NCBI RefSeq assembly: GCF_014803405.1 | Contig: NZ_JACYFG010000051.1 | Span: 682,001 to 746,000, forward strand | DNA: 64,000 nt | Direction of reading: 5' to 3' | Source: Pelagicoccus enzymogenes | GTDB taxonomy: Bacteria; Verrucomicrobiota; Verrucomicrobiia; Opitutales; Opitutaceae | Shown: one piece after another, positions 15,093 to 23,171 of the stretch | Layout: each line of letters starts with the position of its first letter | Position numbering within the stretch: position 1 is the first letter of the stretch | Program-made: the position numbers and the translations under genes | Notes under the pieces: generated by a model | What the model saw: the letters and a program-made list of their open reading frames with translations, nothing else | Databases searched by the model: none | What the model was told of the DNA's origin: nothing

Positions 15093-15809
15093 CTAAGCGT
15101 TGAGTTCGGCGTTGATGGCGGCGACGGCGGCGGCGGGGTCTTCGGCTCCGTAGATAGGGCGGCCTACGACGATGTAGTTGGAGCCGACTTCACGGGCCTG
15201 AGCGGGGGTCATGATGCGCTTTTGGTCGCCCGCTGCCGATCCGGCGGGGCGGACTCCGGGGGTGATGAGCTGGAAGTGGTCGCCGTGAGCCTCGCGGATG
15301 GTTTTGACTTCGTGGGTGGAGCAAACGAGGCCGGTCATGCCGGCGTCTTTGGCGAGCCCGGCGAGGTGGGTGACGCGTTCGACGGGGGATTGCCGGATGC
15401 CGAGCAAGTCGAGCGAGCTTTGGTCCATGGACGTGAGGACGGTGACGCCGAGGAGTTGGAGGCTTGGGTTCACGTTCTCTTGGGCGCGAACCGCCCACTG
15501 CATCATTTCCTTGCCGCCGCAGGTATGGATGGTGAGCATTTGGATGGGCAGCTTGCCGACGGACTCGATGGCCTTGGCGACGGTGTTGGGGATGTCGTGA
15601 AGCTTAAGGTCGAGGAAGACGTTGACGCCGAGGTCGGCGATTTGGCGGACGTAGTCGGGACCGTATTTGGTGAACATTTGCAAGCCGATCTTGGCCCATT
15701 TCAAGTCGGGTCCCGCTTTGGCGAGCAGGGCGAGGGCGTCTTCGCGTTCTTCGATGTCGAGGGCGAGAATGAGCTCGCAGGAATTTTTGCTTTGTAGCGT
15801 TTCGGTCAT
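15093..15809 (-). CDS. pyrF: Orotidine 5'-phosphate decarboxylase
   Basis: This 238-aa enzyme starts at ATG 15809 (MTETLQSKN). It has the N-terminal substrate Asp in ILALDIEEREDAL, the catalytic Lys-Asp block in VFLDLKLHDIPNTVAKA, and ITPGVRPAG and VVGRPIYGA at the phosphate-binding end. It catalyses the last step of UMP synthesis. It lies 34 bp upstream of ispD in the same direction and is divergent from ispE with only 22 bp between starts. Their promoters must therefore overlap each other's coding sequence or be extremely compact. Confidence 0.96.
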   Translation of the reverse strand: MTETLQSKNSCELILALDIEEREDALALLAKAGPDLKWAKIGLQMFTKYGPDYVRQIADLGVNVFLDLKLHDIPNTVAKAIESVGKLPIQMLTIHTCGGKEMMQWAVRAQENVNPSLQLLGVTVLTSMDQSSLDLLGIRQSPVERVTHLAGLAKDAGMTGLVCSTHEVKTIREAHGDHFQLITPGVRPAGSAAGDQKRIMTPAQAREVGSNYIVVGRPIYGAEDPAAAVAAINAELNA

Positions 15810-15831
15810 ACAGGTTTTTGTTTTGGCGACT

Positions 15832-16731
15832 ATGGGACAAATCGAGGTTTTCAGTCCAGCAAAGATCAACCTGTTTCTGTCGGTGCTAGGCCGGATGGAG
15901 ACGGGCTTTCACGAACTTGCCAGCTTGGTGGCGCCTGTCGATTTTGGGGACACCATCTGCATCGAGGCAGAGGCCGCGACGGAGGCATCGGTGCAGCTAA
16001 GCTGCAGCGACGAAAGTTTGCCGACGGATCGGAGCAACTTGGCGTTTGCAGCGGCGGAAGGCTTCTTGTTGCGCAGCGGTTTGAATTGGAAGGTGACGAT
16101 CGACTTGCAGAAGCGGATACCGCATGGAGCAGGCTTGGGTGGAGGTAGCAGCAACGCCTCTGCTGTGTTGCTTGGCTTGTCGGAGCTGGCGGAAGAGGCG
16201 GGGCAGCTGGGACTTTCCGGGGGCGAACGTTTGGAGTTGGCGGCGGAGTTGGGCTCGGACTGTCCTCTTTTTTTGCATGGGAAGCCGCTGGTGATGCGGG
16301 GACGAGGTGAATTGCTGTCGTCCATTTCCGAGGAGGCGCGGCAGCGGCTCGTCGGCCGGGAGCTGGTTTTGTTCAAGCCCAGCTTTTCGATTGGAACGGC
16401 TTGGGCGTATCGCTCCTTGTCGGGTTCAGGCGGCCGTTTCGATGCGCGGGAGTGGGCGGAGCGGCGCTTGTCGGCTTGGGAAGCCGGCGAAATTTCTCTT
16501 GAGGCCTTGTTGCACAACAGCTTCCAAACTCCGACCTTTCGCAAGTTCAGCGCTTTTCCCGCCATGTTCGAGAGGCTCGAGGCTCAAGGATTCGCTTGCC
16601 TCATGTCGGGGAGCGGGAGTTGCTGCTTCGCTCTGGCCGATTCGCCCGCTCAGGCGAAGACCCTCATTTCGCAAGTAAAGGAGCGCTGGGGAGAGCGCTG
16701 TTTTGCGGAGCGAGCGAAGGTCTTGGGCTGA
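15832..16731 (+). CDS. ispE: 4-diphosphocytidyl-2-C-methyl-D-erythritol kinase
   Basis: This 299-aa GHMP kinase starts at ATG 15832 (MGQIEVFSPAKINLFLSVLG). The PAKINLFL motif, the ATP-binding PHGAGLGGGSSNASAVL loop, GSDCPLFLHGKP and the C-terminal SGSGSCCFAL identify IspE. It phosphorylates the product of IspD. It runs opposite to pyrF-ispD-ispF from a 22-bp divergent gap, completing IspD-E-F in one neighbourhood. Confidence 0.95.
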   Translation: MGQIEVFSPAKINLFLSVLGRMETGFHELASLVAPVDFGDTICIEAEAATEASVQLSCSDESLPTDRSNLAFAAAEGFLLRSGLNWKVTIDLQKRIPHGAGLGGGSSNASAVLLGLSELAEEAGQLGLSGGERLELAAELGSDCPLFLHGKPLVMRGRGELLSSISEEARQRLVGRELVLFKPSFSIGTAWAYRSLSGSGGRFDAREWAERRLSAWEAGEISLEALLHNSFQTPTFRKFSAFPAMFERLEAQGFACLMSGSGSCCFALADSPAQAKTLISQVKERWGERCFAERAKVLG

Positions 16732-16835
16732 AGTTTCGTGCACAATGAAATATTTCCTCTTGAGGCGAAGGGGTTTACCGTTTGCTATGTCGCGTTCGTT
16801 CTCTAAGCCCCTCTGCACGAACGTCTCTTCTACGC

Positions 16836-18602
16836 ATGGAATCCAAGGACAGGTCTGAAAAAGTTTTCTCGGGAATCGCCGCATCGCCGGGGATCGCTCA
16901 TGGTCAGATCTACATTCTTGCGGAGAGGGAAATTGCGGTGCCGAAGTACGCGGTGGCTGCCGACAAGCTCAACGGCGAGCAGGAGCGCTTGGACAACGCC
17001 ATCGTGGAGACTCGCAAGCAGATCCAGAAAATCCAGGAAGAGATCAGCGATTCGATTGGCGAGGACGAGGCCCGGATTTTCGACGCCCATTTGCTGGTAT
17101 TGGAAGACCAAGCCTTGATCGATGAGTCGATTCGGGAGATGCGGAGCGCCGGGTGTAACGTAGAGAACGCGATTTGGAAGGTTGGCCAGCGCTACATCGA
17201 GGCCTTCGACCAAATCGACGACGAGTACCTGCGGGAGCGAGCCAGCGATATCCGCGACGTGATGCGGCGCCTCTTGAGCAATTTGACGGGGCAGCAGCTC
17301 CAGCACCTTGGCGAGATCGTCAAGAATCGCATTTTGGTGGCGAACGACGTGACGCCTTCCGACTCGGCTTCCATGGACCAGAACGGCTTGCTGGGCATTG
17401 TCACCGTGGCAGGGAGCAAGACCAGTCATGCAGTGATCGTTGCCCGCTCCTTGGGGATTCCAGCGGTCGTGGGACTGGGGGACATTTTTTCAAACATCCA
17501 CTCGGATTCGGTTGTCTTGGTCGACGGATACGACGGCAAGGTCGTGGTAAACCCGAGCGAAGGCACGCTTTTCAAGTACGGCAAGCTCAAGGACAAGAAG
17601 CTCTCGCTCGAGAAGCGCATGATCGAGTTTACCAAGGATGCTTCCCGCACGCGCGACGGCTCTCGGATCGACTTGATGGCAAATATCGAGCGGGCGGAGG
17701 AAGCGGCCAAGGCGGTATCTTTGGGAGCAGATGGAGTGGGCTTGTTCCGTTCCGAATATCTTTTCATGAACTCGAGCCGCTTGCCGACCGAGGAGGAGCA
17801 GTTCGAAGCCTACCAATCGGCTGTTCGCAACATGAATGGATTGCCGGTCACGATTCGCACTTTGGATCTAGGCGGCGACAAGGTCATGGATTCGTCGGAC
17901 ATGCCGATGTATCGCGAGTCGAACCCATTTCTTGGATACCGGGCGATCCGTTTTTGCCTCGACCACGAGAAAATGTTCCTGGATCAGCTCCGCGCCATTT
18001 TGCGTGCCAGCGCGTTTGGCAAGGTGCGCATCATGTATCCAATGATCAGTGGCGCATTGGAGCTCAGTCGAGCTAACCAAGTTCTGGAGGTTGCGAAGGA
18101 GCAGCTGCGCGAGAAAGGTACGGCTTTCGACGAGAATGTGGAAGCGGGCGCCATGATCGAGATCCCGAGCGCTGCGGTAGCGGCTGACACGCTGGTGGAA
18201 GGTTCGAAATTTTTCAGCGTCGGCACCAACGATTTGATTCAGTACTTGTTGGCGGTGGATCGACTCAACGATCGGGTCGCCCACCTCTACGAGCCGACAC
18301 ACCCAGCAGTCGTTCGCACTCTCAAGTCGATCGTGGACGCGGCGCGCGCGGGAGGTATTGGAGTCAGCATTTGCGGTGAGGTCGCGGGCGATCCCGTGAT
18401 GGTTCCCTTATTGGTCGGATTGGGCGTGGACAGCCTGAGCATGTCGCCAGCGTTGCTGCCCAACGTTAAGTTTGTGGTGCAGAACATGGACATGGCGGAA
18501 GCGAAAGCCATCGCCGACATGGCCTTGGAAACGACCGATGGCTCGGTCATACTTGAACGCTTGCTGGACTTCTACACCTCCAAGATGGATCAGCTCTACT
18601 AG
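16836..18602 (+). CDS. ptsI: Phosphoenolpyruvate-protein phosphotransferase (PTS enzyme I)
   Basis: This 588-aa protein starts at ATG 16836 (MESKDRSEKVFSGIAASPG). The phosphorylated histidine is H198 in GSKTSHAVIVARSLGIPAVV. The PEP-binding barrel follows with DGVGLFRSEYLF, TIRTLDLGGDK, SNPFLGYRAIR and the catalytic cysteine in GVSICGEVAGDP. It transfers phosphate from PEP to HPr. No HPr or EII gene is adjacent, so this may serve a regulatory PTS, as in many bacteria lacking sugar EII sets. An inverted repeat (TTCGTGCA at ~16735, TGCACGAA at ~16812) lies just upstream. Confidence 0.95.
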   Translation: MESKDRSEKVFSGIAASPGIAHGQIYILAEREIAVPKYAVAADKLNGEQERLDNAIVETRKQIQKIQEEISDSIGEDEARIFDAHLLVLEDQALIDESIREMRSAGCNVENAIWKVGQRYIEAFDQIDDEYLRERASDIRDVMRRLLSNLTGQQLQHLGEIVKNRILVANDVTPSDSASMDQNGLLGIVTVAGSKTSHAVIVARSLGIPAVVGLGDIFSNIHSDSVVLVDGYDGKVVVNPSEGTLFKYGKLKDKKLSLEKRMIEFTKDASRTRDGSRIDLMANIERAEEAAKAVSLGADGVGLFRSEYLFMNSSRLPTEEEQFEAYQSAVRNMNGLPVTIRTLDLGGDKVMDSSDMPMYRESNPFLGYRAIRFCLDHEKMFLDQLRAILRASAFGKVRIMYPMISGALELSRANQVLEVAKEQLREKGTAFDENVEAGAMIEIPSAAVAADTLVEGSKFFSVGTNDLIQYLLAVDRLNDRVAHLYEPTHPAVVRTLKSIVDAARAGGIGVSICGEVAGDPVMVPLLVGLGVDSLSMSPALLPNVKFVVQNMDMAEAKAIADMALETTDGSVILERLLDFYTSKMDQLY

Positions 18603-18620
18603 GTTCCAGGTTTTTCATGA

Positions 18621-18685
18621 GGTGGGTCAGCCGCTCCGCGGGTGACATTCCTTATTTCGCCCGCGGAGCGGCCGAACCACCTTTT
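18621..18685. terminator. Palindromic element (family B) serving as bidirectional terminator
   Basis: GGTGG...CCGCTCCGCGGG pairs with CCCGCGGAGCGGCC...CCACC around a ~16-nt loop and is followed by TTTT. It lies between the convergent ptsI and ArsR-methyltransferase genes, where a shared terminator is expected. It is also a full copy of the paired repeat seen at 7324-7383. Confidence 0.65.
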
Positions 18686-18710
18686 CACCGAAGCACCTTT
18701 TCAAAAAATA

Positions 18711-19649
18711 CTAATCTTTGGGGCGGACGCCGCTGGCTAGGAGAGTTTCGAATTGGGGTTCCACCTCTTCTTTGGCGACAGCAGTGACTTCCACGTTTTC
18801 GAAGCCTGCAGCCTTGAGCCAGTGGTGCAGCTTGTTCTCGGGAAAGCCGAGCCAACGGTCTGCGTAGAGCTCGTGCGCTTTTTCGAACGTGTGTTCCTTG
18901 AGGTCGAGAATGACGAGTCGCCCGCCTGGCTTCAGGAGACGGAAGGCTTCGGCGATCGCTTTTTCGGGACGCAGGGCGTGGTGCAAGGCTTGGCTGAGCA
19001 AGGCGAGGTGGACGGACTGGTCGGGCAAGGAGGTGTCCTCGATGTCGCCATGGATGTACTCGAGGTTGTCGAGCTTGTTACGCTTCGCGAGCTCGGAGCC
19101 GACCTCGACCATGCGGGGCGAACTGTCTACGCAGTAGACGTGCTCAGCATGGCGGGCAAGCAGTTGGGAGATGAGACCTTCGCCGGCGCCGAGGTCGACC
19201 ACGCGGATTTTGGGAACGAGGTAGAGGAGGAAGTGACCGATGCCTTCCCACGAGCGGCCGGGACAATAGTTTTTGCCGAGACGCCCGGCGATGAGGTTGA
19301 AGTACTCTTCGGCCTGACGGCGACGTTTCGCGATGACGTGGTCAAGGTTCGCCACGTCGTCTTGAGTTTCGGGCGAGTCGGCGGCAGCGGCCAAGGCTGC
19401 TTTCAGCAAGGCCGCTTCGGTGGCGGGAATGTCGGGAGAGAGGGAGTAGAAGGACTTTTTGCCTTCGCGGCGATCCGCAACCAACTCGGATTGGCGGAGG
19501 ACTGCCAGCTGGGATGAGATGCGAGACTGGGCCATGCCAAGCGCTTCCTGGAGCTCGGCAACGGAGAGTTCGTCGCGCGAGAGCAAGTTAAGGATTCGGA
19601 GGCGGGTCGGGTCGGCAAGGGTCTTGAGAGTATCCCAGGCAGGTTTCAT
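18711..19649 (-). CDS. ArsR-family regulator fused to a SAM-dependent methyltransferase domain
   Basis: The 312-aa protein starts at ATG 19649 (MKPAWDTLKTLADPTRLRIL). Residues ~1-95 form an ArsR winged helix (LSVAELQEALGMAQSRISSQ as recognition helix, then RREGKKSFYSLS). Residues ~130-312 form a class I methyltransferase (VVDLGAGEGLISQLLA for SAM, LALLSQALHHALRPEKAI, LKPGGRLVILDLKEH). Fusions of this kind include regulators of the SAM/SAH-methionine cycle in other phyla, where the methyltransferase fold senses SAM or SAH. I infer a similar sensor here but see no methionine-cycle gene next to it. The metal-binding cysteines of classical ArsR are absent. Confidence 0.88.
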   Translation of the reverse strand: MKPAWDTLKTLADPTRLRILNLLSRDELSVAELQEALGMAQSRISSQLAVLRQSELVADRREGKKSFYSLSPDIPATEAALLKAALAAAADSPETQDDVANLDHVIAKRRRQAEEYFNLIAGRLGKNYCPGRSWEGIGHFLLYLVPKIRVVDLGAGEGLISQLLARHAEHVYCVDSSPRMVEVGSELAKRNKLDNLEYIHGDIEDTSLPDQSVHLALLSQALHHALRPEKAIAEAFRLLKPGGRLVILDLKEHTFEKAHELYADRWLGFPENKLHHWLKAAGFENVEVTAVAKEEVEPQFETLLASGVRPKD

Positions 19650-19816
19650 TGGCAAAGGGTGAAGTGCGAATTGAAAAGTGTACCGAGCGGTCCGAATCGA
19701 TTTCGAACGACTGGTCACCAGATAACACGGATATATGATCCAATGTCTAGTTGTATCGACCGGGCGTTACAGGAGGCGAGGCGTTGGCAAACCTCGTCGG
19801 TGGCGGGCTTCGGCAG

Positions 19817-19850
19817 AAAAAAAACGCCGCTCCCGGAAGGAAGCGGCGTT
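19817..19850 (-). terminator. Rho-independent terminator of the greA-like gene
   Basis: AACGCCGCT pairs with AGCGGCGTT around a short loop, and on the minus strand a run of eight Ts follows. It is ~30 bp past the stop codon at 19879. Confidence 0.92.
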
Positions 19851-19878
19851 CGGAAAGGATTGAAAACTTGGATACGGG

Positions 19879-21729
19879 CTACTTCGCGTCGATGTAGCGA
19901 GTGATGTCCGTGATGGTGAGTTTGCTTTCGTTGGAGTCGACGGTGACGGTGATTTCGTCGCCGATACGCTTTCCGAGCATGCTCTTACCCAGTGGCGTGA
20001 GGTAGGAGATGATCATGTTGTCTGGATCGCCGTCCCATGCGCCGAGCAAGGTGTAGGTGACTTCGTTGCCGTCCGAGTCCTTGAGCGTAACGATATTTCC
20101 GATACCAACGGTTTCGGTCGTAGCCGAAGTGAAGTCGGTGATCTGGGCGCGCTTGATGTCGGCTTCGAGAAGGTTGCGGCGGGACATGAGAACCTGCTGG
20201 TCCTGCTTGGCCATCTTGTACTCGGAGTTTTCCTTGAGGTCGCCCAGCTCGCGAGCTTCCGCGATGGCTTGGGAGTTTTCCGGGATCTTCTTGGTGACGA
20301 TCTCGTCGAATTCCGCCACGGCCCGCTCGTAGCTTTCCTTGGAAACCATGAGGCCTTGGCTCTCTTGAGTTTCGTCGGACTCGAGCAGGGACTGGACGCC
20401 TGGGAAGAGCTTGATGAAGCGTGCGAGCAACGACTTCTTGGTGAGCTCCTCGAAGCCTTGGTTGAGCAGAAGGTTGTTCGCGAGGTCGCGAGCGGTTTCC
20501 GCGTCGGCTGTGGCGAGGAGGTCGGGGATGAGTTCCTTGTCGTCGCTGAGGATGTCGGCCAGCGGGATGCGGCGGGAAGTGGAGGATTGCAGCGCTTCGT
20601 AGTCGATCGCGAAGAAGATGGAGTTGAGCAAGCGCGGCTGGATCATGTCGTGCACGAGGTCCGAGTACTTCTTGGAGCCGCGGTTCTTAACGATCCAGAG
20701 GAGAACGGGCTCCTTGAGGTTTTGCTCGGTCTGCCAGCGGACGAAGGTTTCCTTGATCTCGTCGGCGAAGCCATTCTCAACGAGGAAGTTGACGCTGTCG
20801 GTGGTGAACTTGCCGGAACTGTTCTTGAGGAGGGAGAAACAGATTTCCTTCCAGTCGGCAGGGTGGGAAGCCTTGATCGCCTTGAGGGCGCGGCCTTGGG
20901 AATTGGTGGGCAGCTCGTCGATGAGCTGGTCGAGGCCGTCGATGTCGGAGAGGATTTGCACGACGGAAGGCTCGAAGGTTTCCACGTCGATTTCGAGGAG
21001 GCGAGCGATGTCGTTGCGGATCCAGGCGCCCTTGAGCTTTTCTGCGGAAGTGAGCTGGTTGGACTCGCGAACGGCGGTTGCGAGAGTGTGGAGGATGAGT
21101 CCGAGTTGGTCGCGGTGCTCTTCGAGCTTGTCGCCGACGGTGTCGAGCAGCGCTTCGGCGATCGCGACGCGACGCTTGGCGGACTGGGTGGAGTTGTAGT
21201 CCTCGATGAGCTCTTCCTCTAGAGTAACGGGCTCGTCGCGCAGGACGTACATGCCGGTTTTGCGGGCGGGAACGGAGATGCGAGGGTCCTTGGCGAGAAG
21301 CTTCTTGGTCGCCGTCCACCACTTCTTGTATTTAATAGGGCCGATGACGCGAGCGAGCACGCTTTCGATTTCCGCGGTGCTGGCGGCGTTGTTGGGGTAC
21401 TGCTTGAGGAGGTTGACGATGAGCTGGGCTGGCTCCTTGGCGATGAGCTCTTCGACGGCTGCGGGCTCGAGTTCCTTTTGCACGAGAACGTGGTCCGGGA
21501 GGAGGACTTGCATGGTGTTCACGCAGAAACCTGGGTCCATGCGGTGGCCTTCCTTACCTTCGAAATCGATGATCAGCTTATTTTCTGGCGCATCGTAGTC
21601 TTTTATCTGGCCGAATCCCCAGCTTTGGTGGATGCAGTAGTTGCCCGGCTGCATAGCCTCCAGTTTGGCCTTCGCTGCCTTCAGCTCCGGCTTTCTCGAA
21701 ATGATTTCCAATACGGCTTCTTCGTTCAT
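19879..21729 (-). CDS. greA: Transcript cleavage factor GreA with long N-terminal extension
   Basis: This 616-aa protein is about four times the length of E. coli GreA. The last ~156 residues (from M461) are a complete GreA: the coiled coil, the catalytic acidic tip GDLKENSEYKMAKQDQ near 496-511, and the globular end (ISYLTPLGKSMLGKRIGDE). The ~460-residue N-terminal part is helical and acidic, with GNYCIHQSWGFGQIKDYD near the start. Long GreA proteins of this kind are known from Chlamydiae and spirochaetes. GreA rescues backtracked RNA polymerase; what the extension does is unknown. It ends in a strong terminator and is probably monocistronic. Confidence 0.9.
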   Translation of the reverse strand: MNEEAVLEIISRKPELKAAKAKLEAMQPGNYCIHQSWGFGQIKDYDAPENKLIIDFEGKEGHRMDPGFCVNTMQVLLPDHVLVQKELEPAAVEELIAKEPAQLIVNLLKQYPNNAASTAEIESVLARVIGPIKYKKWWTATKKLLAKDPRISVPARKTGMYVLRDEPVTLEEELIEDYNSTQSAKRRVAIAEALLDTVGDKLEEHRDQLGLILHTLATAVRESNQLTSAEKLKGAWIRNDIARLLEIDVETFEPSVVQILSDIDGLDQLIDELPTNSQGRALKAIKASHPADWKEICFSLLKNSSGKFTTDSVNFLVENGFADEIKETFVRWQTEQNLKEPVLLWIVKNRGSKKYSDLVHDMIQPRLLNSIFFAIDYEALQSSTSRRIPLADILSDDKELIPDLLATADAETARDLANNLLLNQGFEELTKKSLLARFIKLFPGVQSLLESDETQESQGLMVSKESYERAVAEFDEIVTKKIPENSQAIAEARELGDLKENSEYKMAKQDQQVLMSRRNLLEADIKRAQITDFTSATTETVGIGNIVTLKDSDGNEVTYTLLGAWDGDPDNMIISYLTPLGKSMLGKRIGDEITVTVDSNESKLTITDITRYIDAK

Positions 21730-21799
21730 CGTCGTGTAAAGAGACTAAAGGATTAAGAGAGGAGCCTTTTTATGGAGTTGTCAATGAGACAGGCAGTTC

Positions 21800-23074
21800 A
21801 TGAATAGGGAGCTTCTTTTTATGAGCGATGATTCTTGGAGCGTAGCAGTGCAACTGGTGGCGAATTTTACGCGGCAACCCGCGCGGATGTCCCACCTGCT
21901 TGAGCAGATGCCGGCGGATTGGGACCCGGGGAAACGGCGAGCTTGCCAGTCGCTTCTCTTCGGGACGATTCGACATATCCGCTTGCTGGAGAAGGCTCTG
22001 GACGAATTCCTGCGTCGCCGGCCCAAGCCCTTGCTCAGGGCCAGCTTGCTGGTGGCAAGCCGGGAGTTGATGGAAGCTCCGGAGCGAAGCGCCAAGATCG
22101 TGCACCACGCCGTGGAGCGAATTGGCAAGCGCTGCGGCAAGGTGGAAAAGGGCTTGGGGAATGCCGTTTTACGTAAGGTTTCGGGCCGATTGCCGGAACT
22201 TTTGGAGTCGAATCTGGCCGACGCGAAGGACTTGGCCTGGCGTTACAGCCACCCGAAGTGGTTGGTGAAGCGCTGGCTCGAACAATTTGGCTGGGAGGAG
22301 ACGCTCGCTTTTCTCGAGTGGAACCAATCGGAGGCTGGCGTATTCGCTCGTTGGCAGGGTGAGCCGGAGGACTTGGCGGTCTTGGAACCTTGGCGGGAGG
22401 GGACTCCTTTCTTTAAGCTTCAGTCGGGCAGCTGGCAAAAGATCGCCTCCTATATAGAGAAGGGCCGTCTTTACGTGCAGAACCCGGCTGCCGGACTCGC
22501 TCCTCAGCTTTTGCTGGATTCGCTGAGCGGCGGACGGGTACTGGACCTCTGCGCGGCGCCCGGCGGCAAGGGCTTGTACATGGAATCGGTTGCGGGCGAA
22601 GGGATCCGGGAGATCGTTTCGGTGGACTTGGAAGGGCCACGCTTCGAACGGATGCGGGGGAACTTCGAGCGCTATGGGGCGAAGCGCTTGCGAGCTTTGG
22701 CGGCAGACGTTCTGAGCTTAAGCCCTGAGTCGTTGGGGAGTTTCGAGGGCGTGCTCTTGGATGCTCCTTGCAGCAATTCTGGGGTTTTGCAGCACAAGGT
22801 TGACGCGCGGTGGAGACAGTCTCCGGAAGGCTTGCGGGAGCTGTTGGATCTGCAGGCCCGCTTGTTGGAGGCGGCTTCTCGTTTCGTGAAGGAGGGAGGA
22901 ACCTTGGTTTACAGTACGTGCAGCGTAGACAGGGAGGAAAACGAGGGGATCGTGTCTGGCTTTTTGGATACGGAAAAAGGCAAGCCTTTCGCTCTTGTTG
23001 AGTCGAAGCTGAGCTTGCCTTGGCGGGATGGACGCGACGGAGCAGGAGTGTTCCTGCTCAGGCGAGTGGGCTAG
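21800..23074 (+). CDS. rsmB: 16S rRNA m5C methyltransferase, RsmB-like
   Basis: This 424-aa protein has an N-terminal NusB-like helical domain (~residues 8-140) followed by a Rossmann methyltransferase. The SAM loop is VLDLCAAPGGKG, motif IV is LDAPCSNSGVL (C324) and the catalytic cysteine C374 lies in YSTCSVDREENEG. This matches RsmB, which methylates C967 of 16S rRNA. An in-frame ATG at 21821 (MSDDSWSV) is an alternative start. The gene is divergent from the greA-like gene across a 70-bp gap. Confidence 0.85.
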   Translation: MNRELLFMSDDSWSVAVQLVANFTRQPARMSHLLEQMPADWDPGKRRACQSLLFGTIRHIRLLEKALDEFLRRRPKPLLRASLLVASRELMEAPERSAKIVHHAVERIGKRCGKVEKGLGNAVLRKVSGRLPELLESNLADAKDLAWRYSHPKWLVKRWLEQFGWEETLAFLEWNQSEAGVFARWQGEPEDLAVLEPWREGTPFFKLQSGSWQKIASYIEKGRLYVQNPAAGLAPQLLLDSLSGGRVLDLCAAPGGKGLYMESVAGEGIREIVSVDLEGPRFERMRGNFERYGAKRLRALAADVLSLSPESLGSFEGVLLDAPCSNSGVLQHKVDARWRQSPEGLRELLDLQARLLEAASRFVKEGGTLVYSTCSVDREENEGIVSGFLDTEKGKPFALVESKLSLPWRDGRDGAGVFLLRRVG

Positions 23075-23132
23075 GTATTACGGCTGAGCGCGGTCGACCG
23101 CTCGATAAATCGAAGGGGGTGGGGGAATGGAC

Positions 23133-23155
23133 GCTCGCGGAGCGACCGTCCCACC
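23133..23155. repeat. Half-element of the GC-rich repeat family B
   Basis: GCTCGCGGAGCGACCGTCCCACC matches the right half of the paired elements at 7324-7383 and 18621-18681 (CCGCGGAG...CCACC). It lies between the convergent rsmB and chemoreceptor genes. Confidence 0.5.
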
Positions 23156-23171
23156 TGCTGGGATTAAGTCC

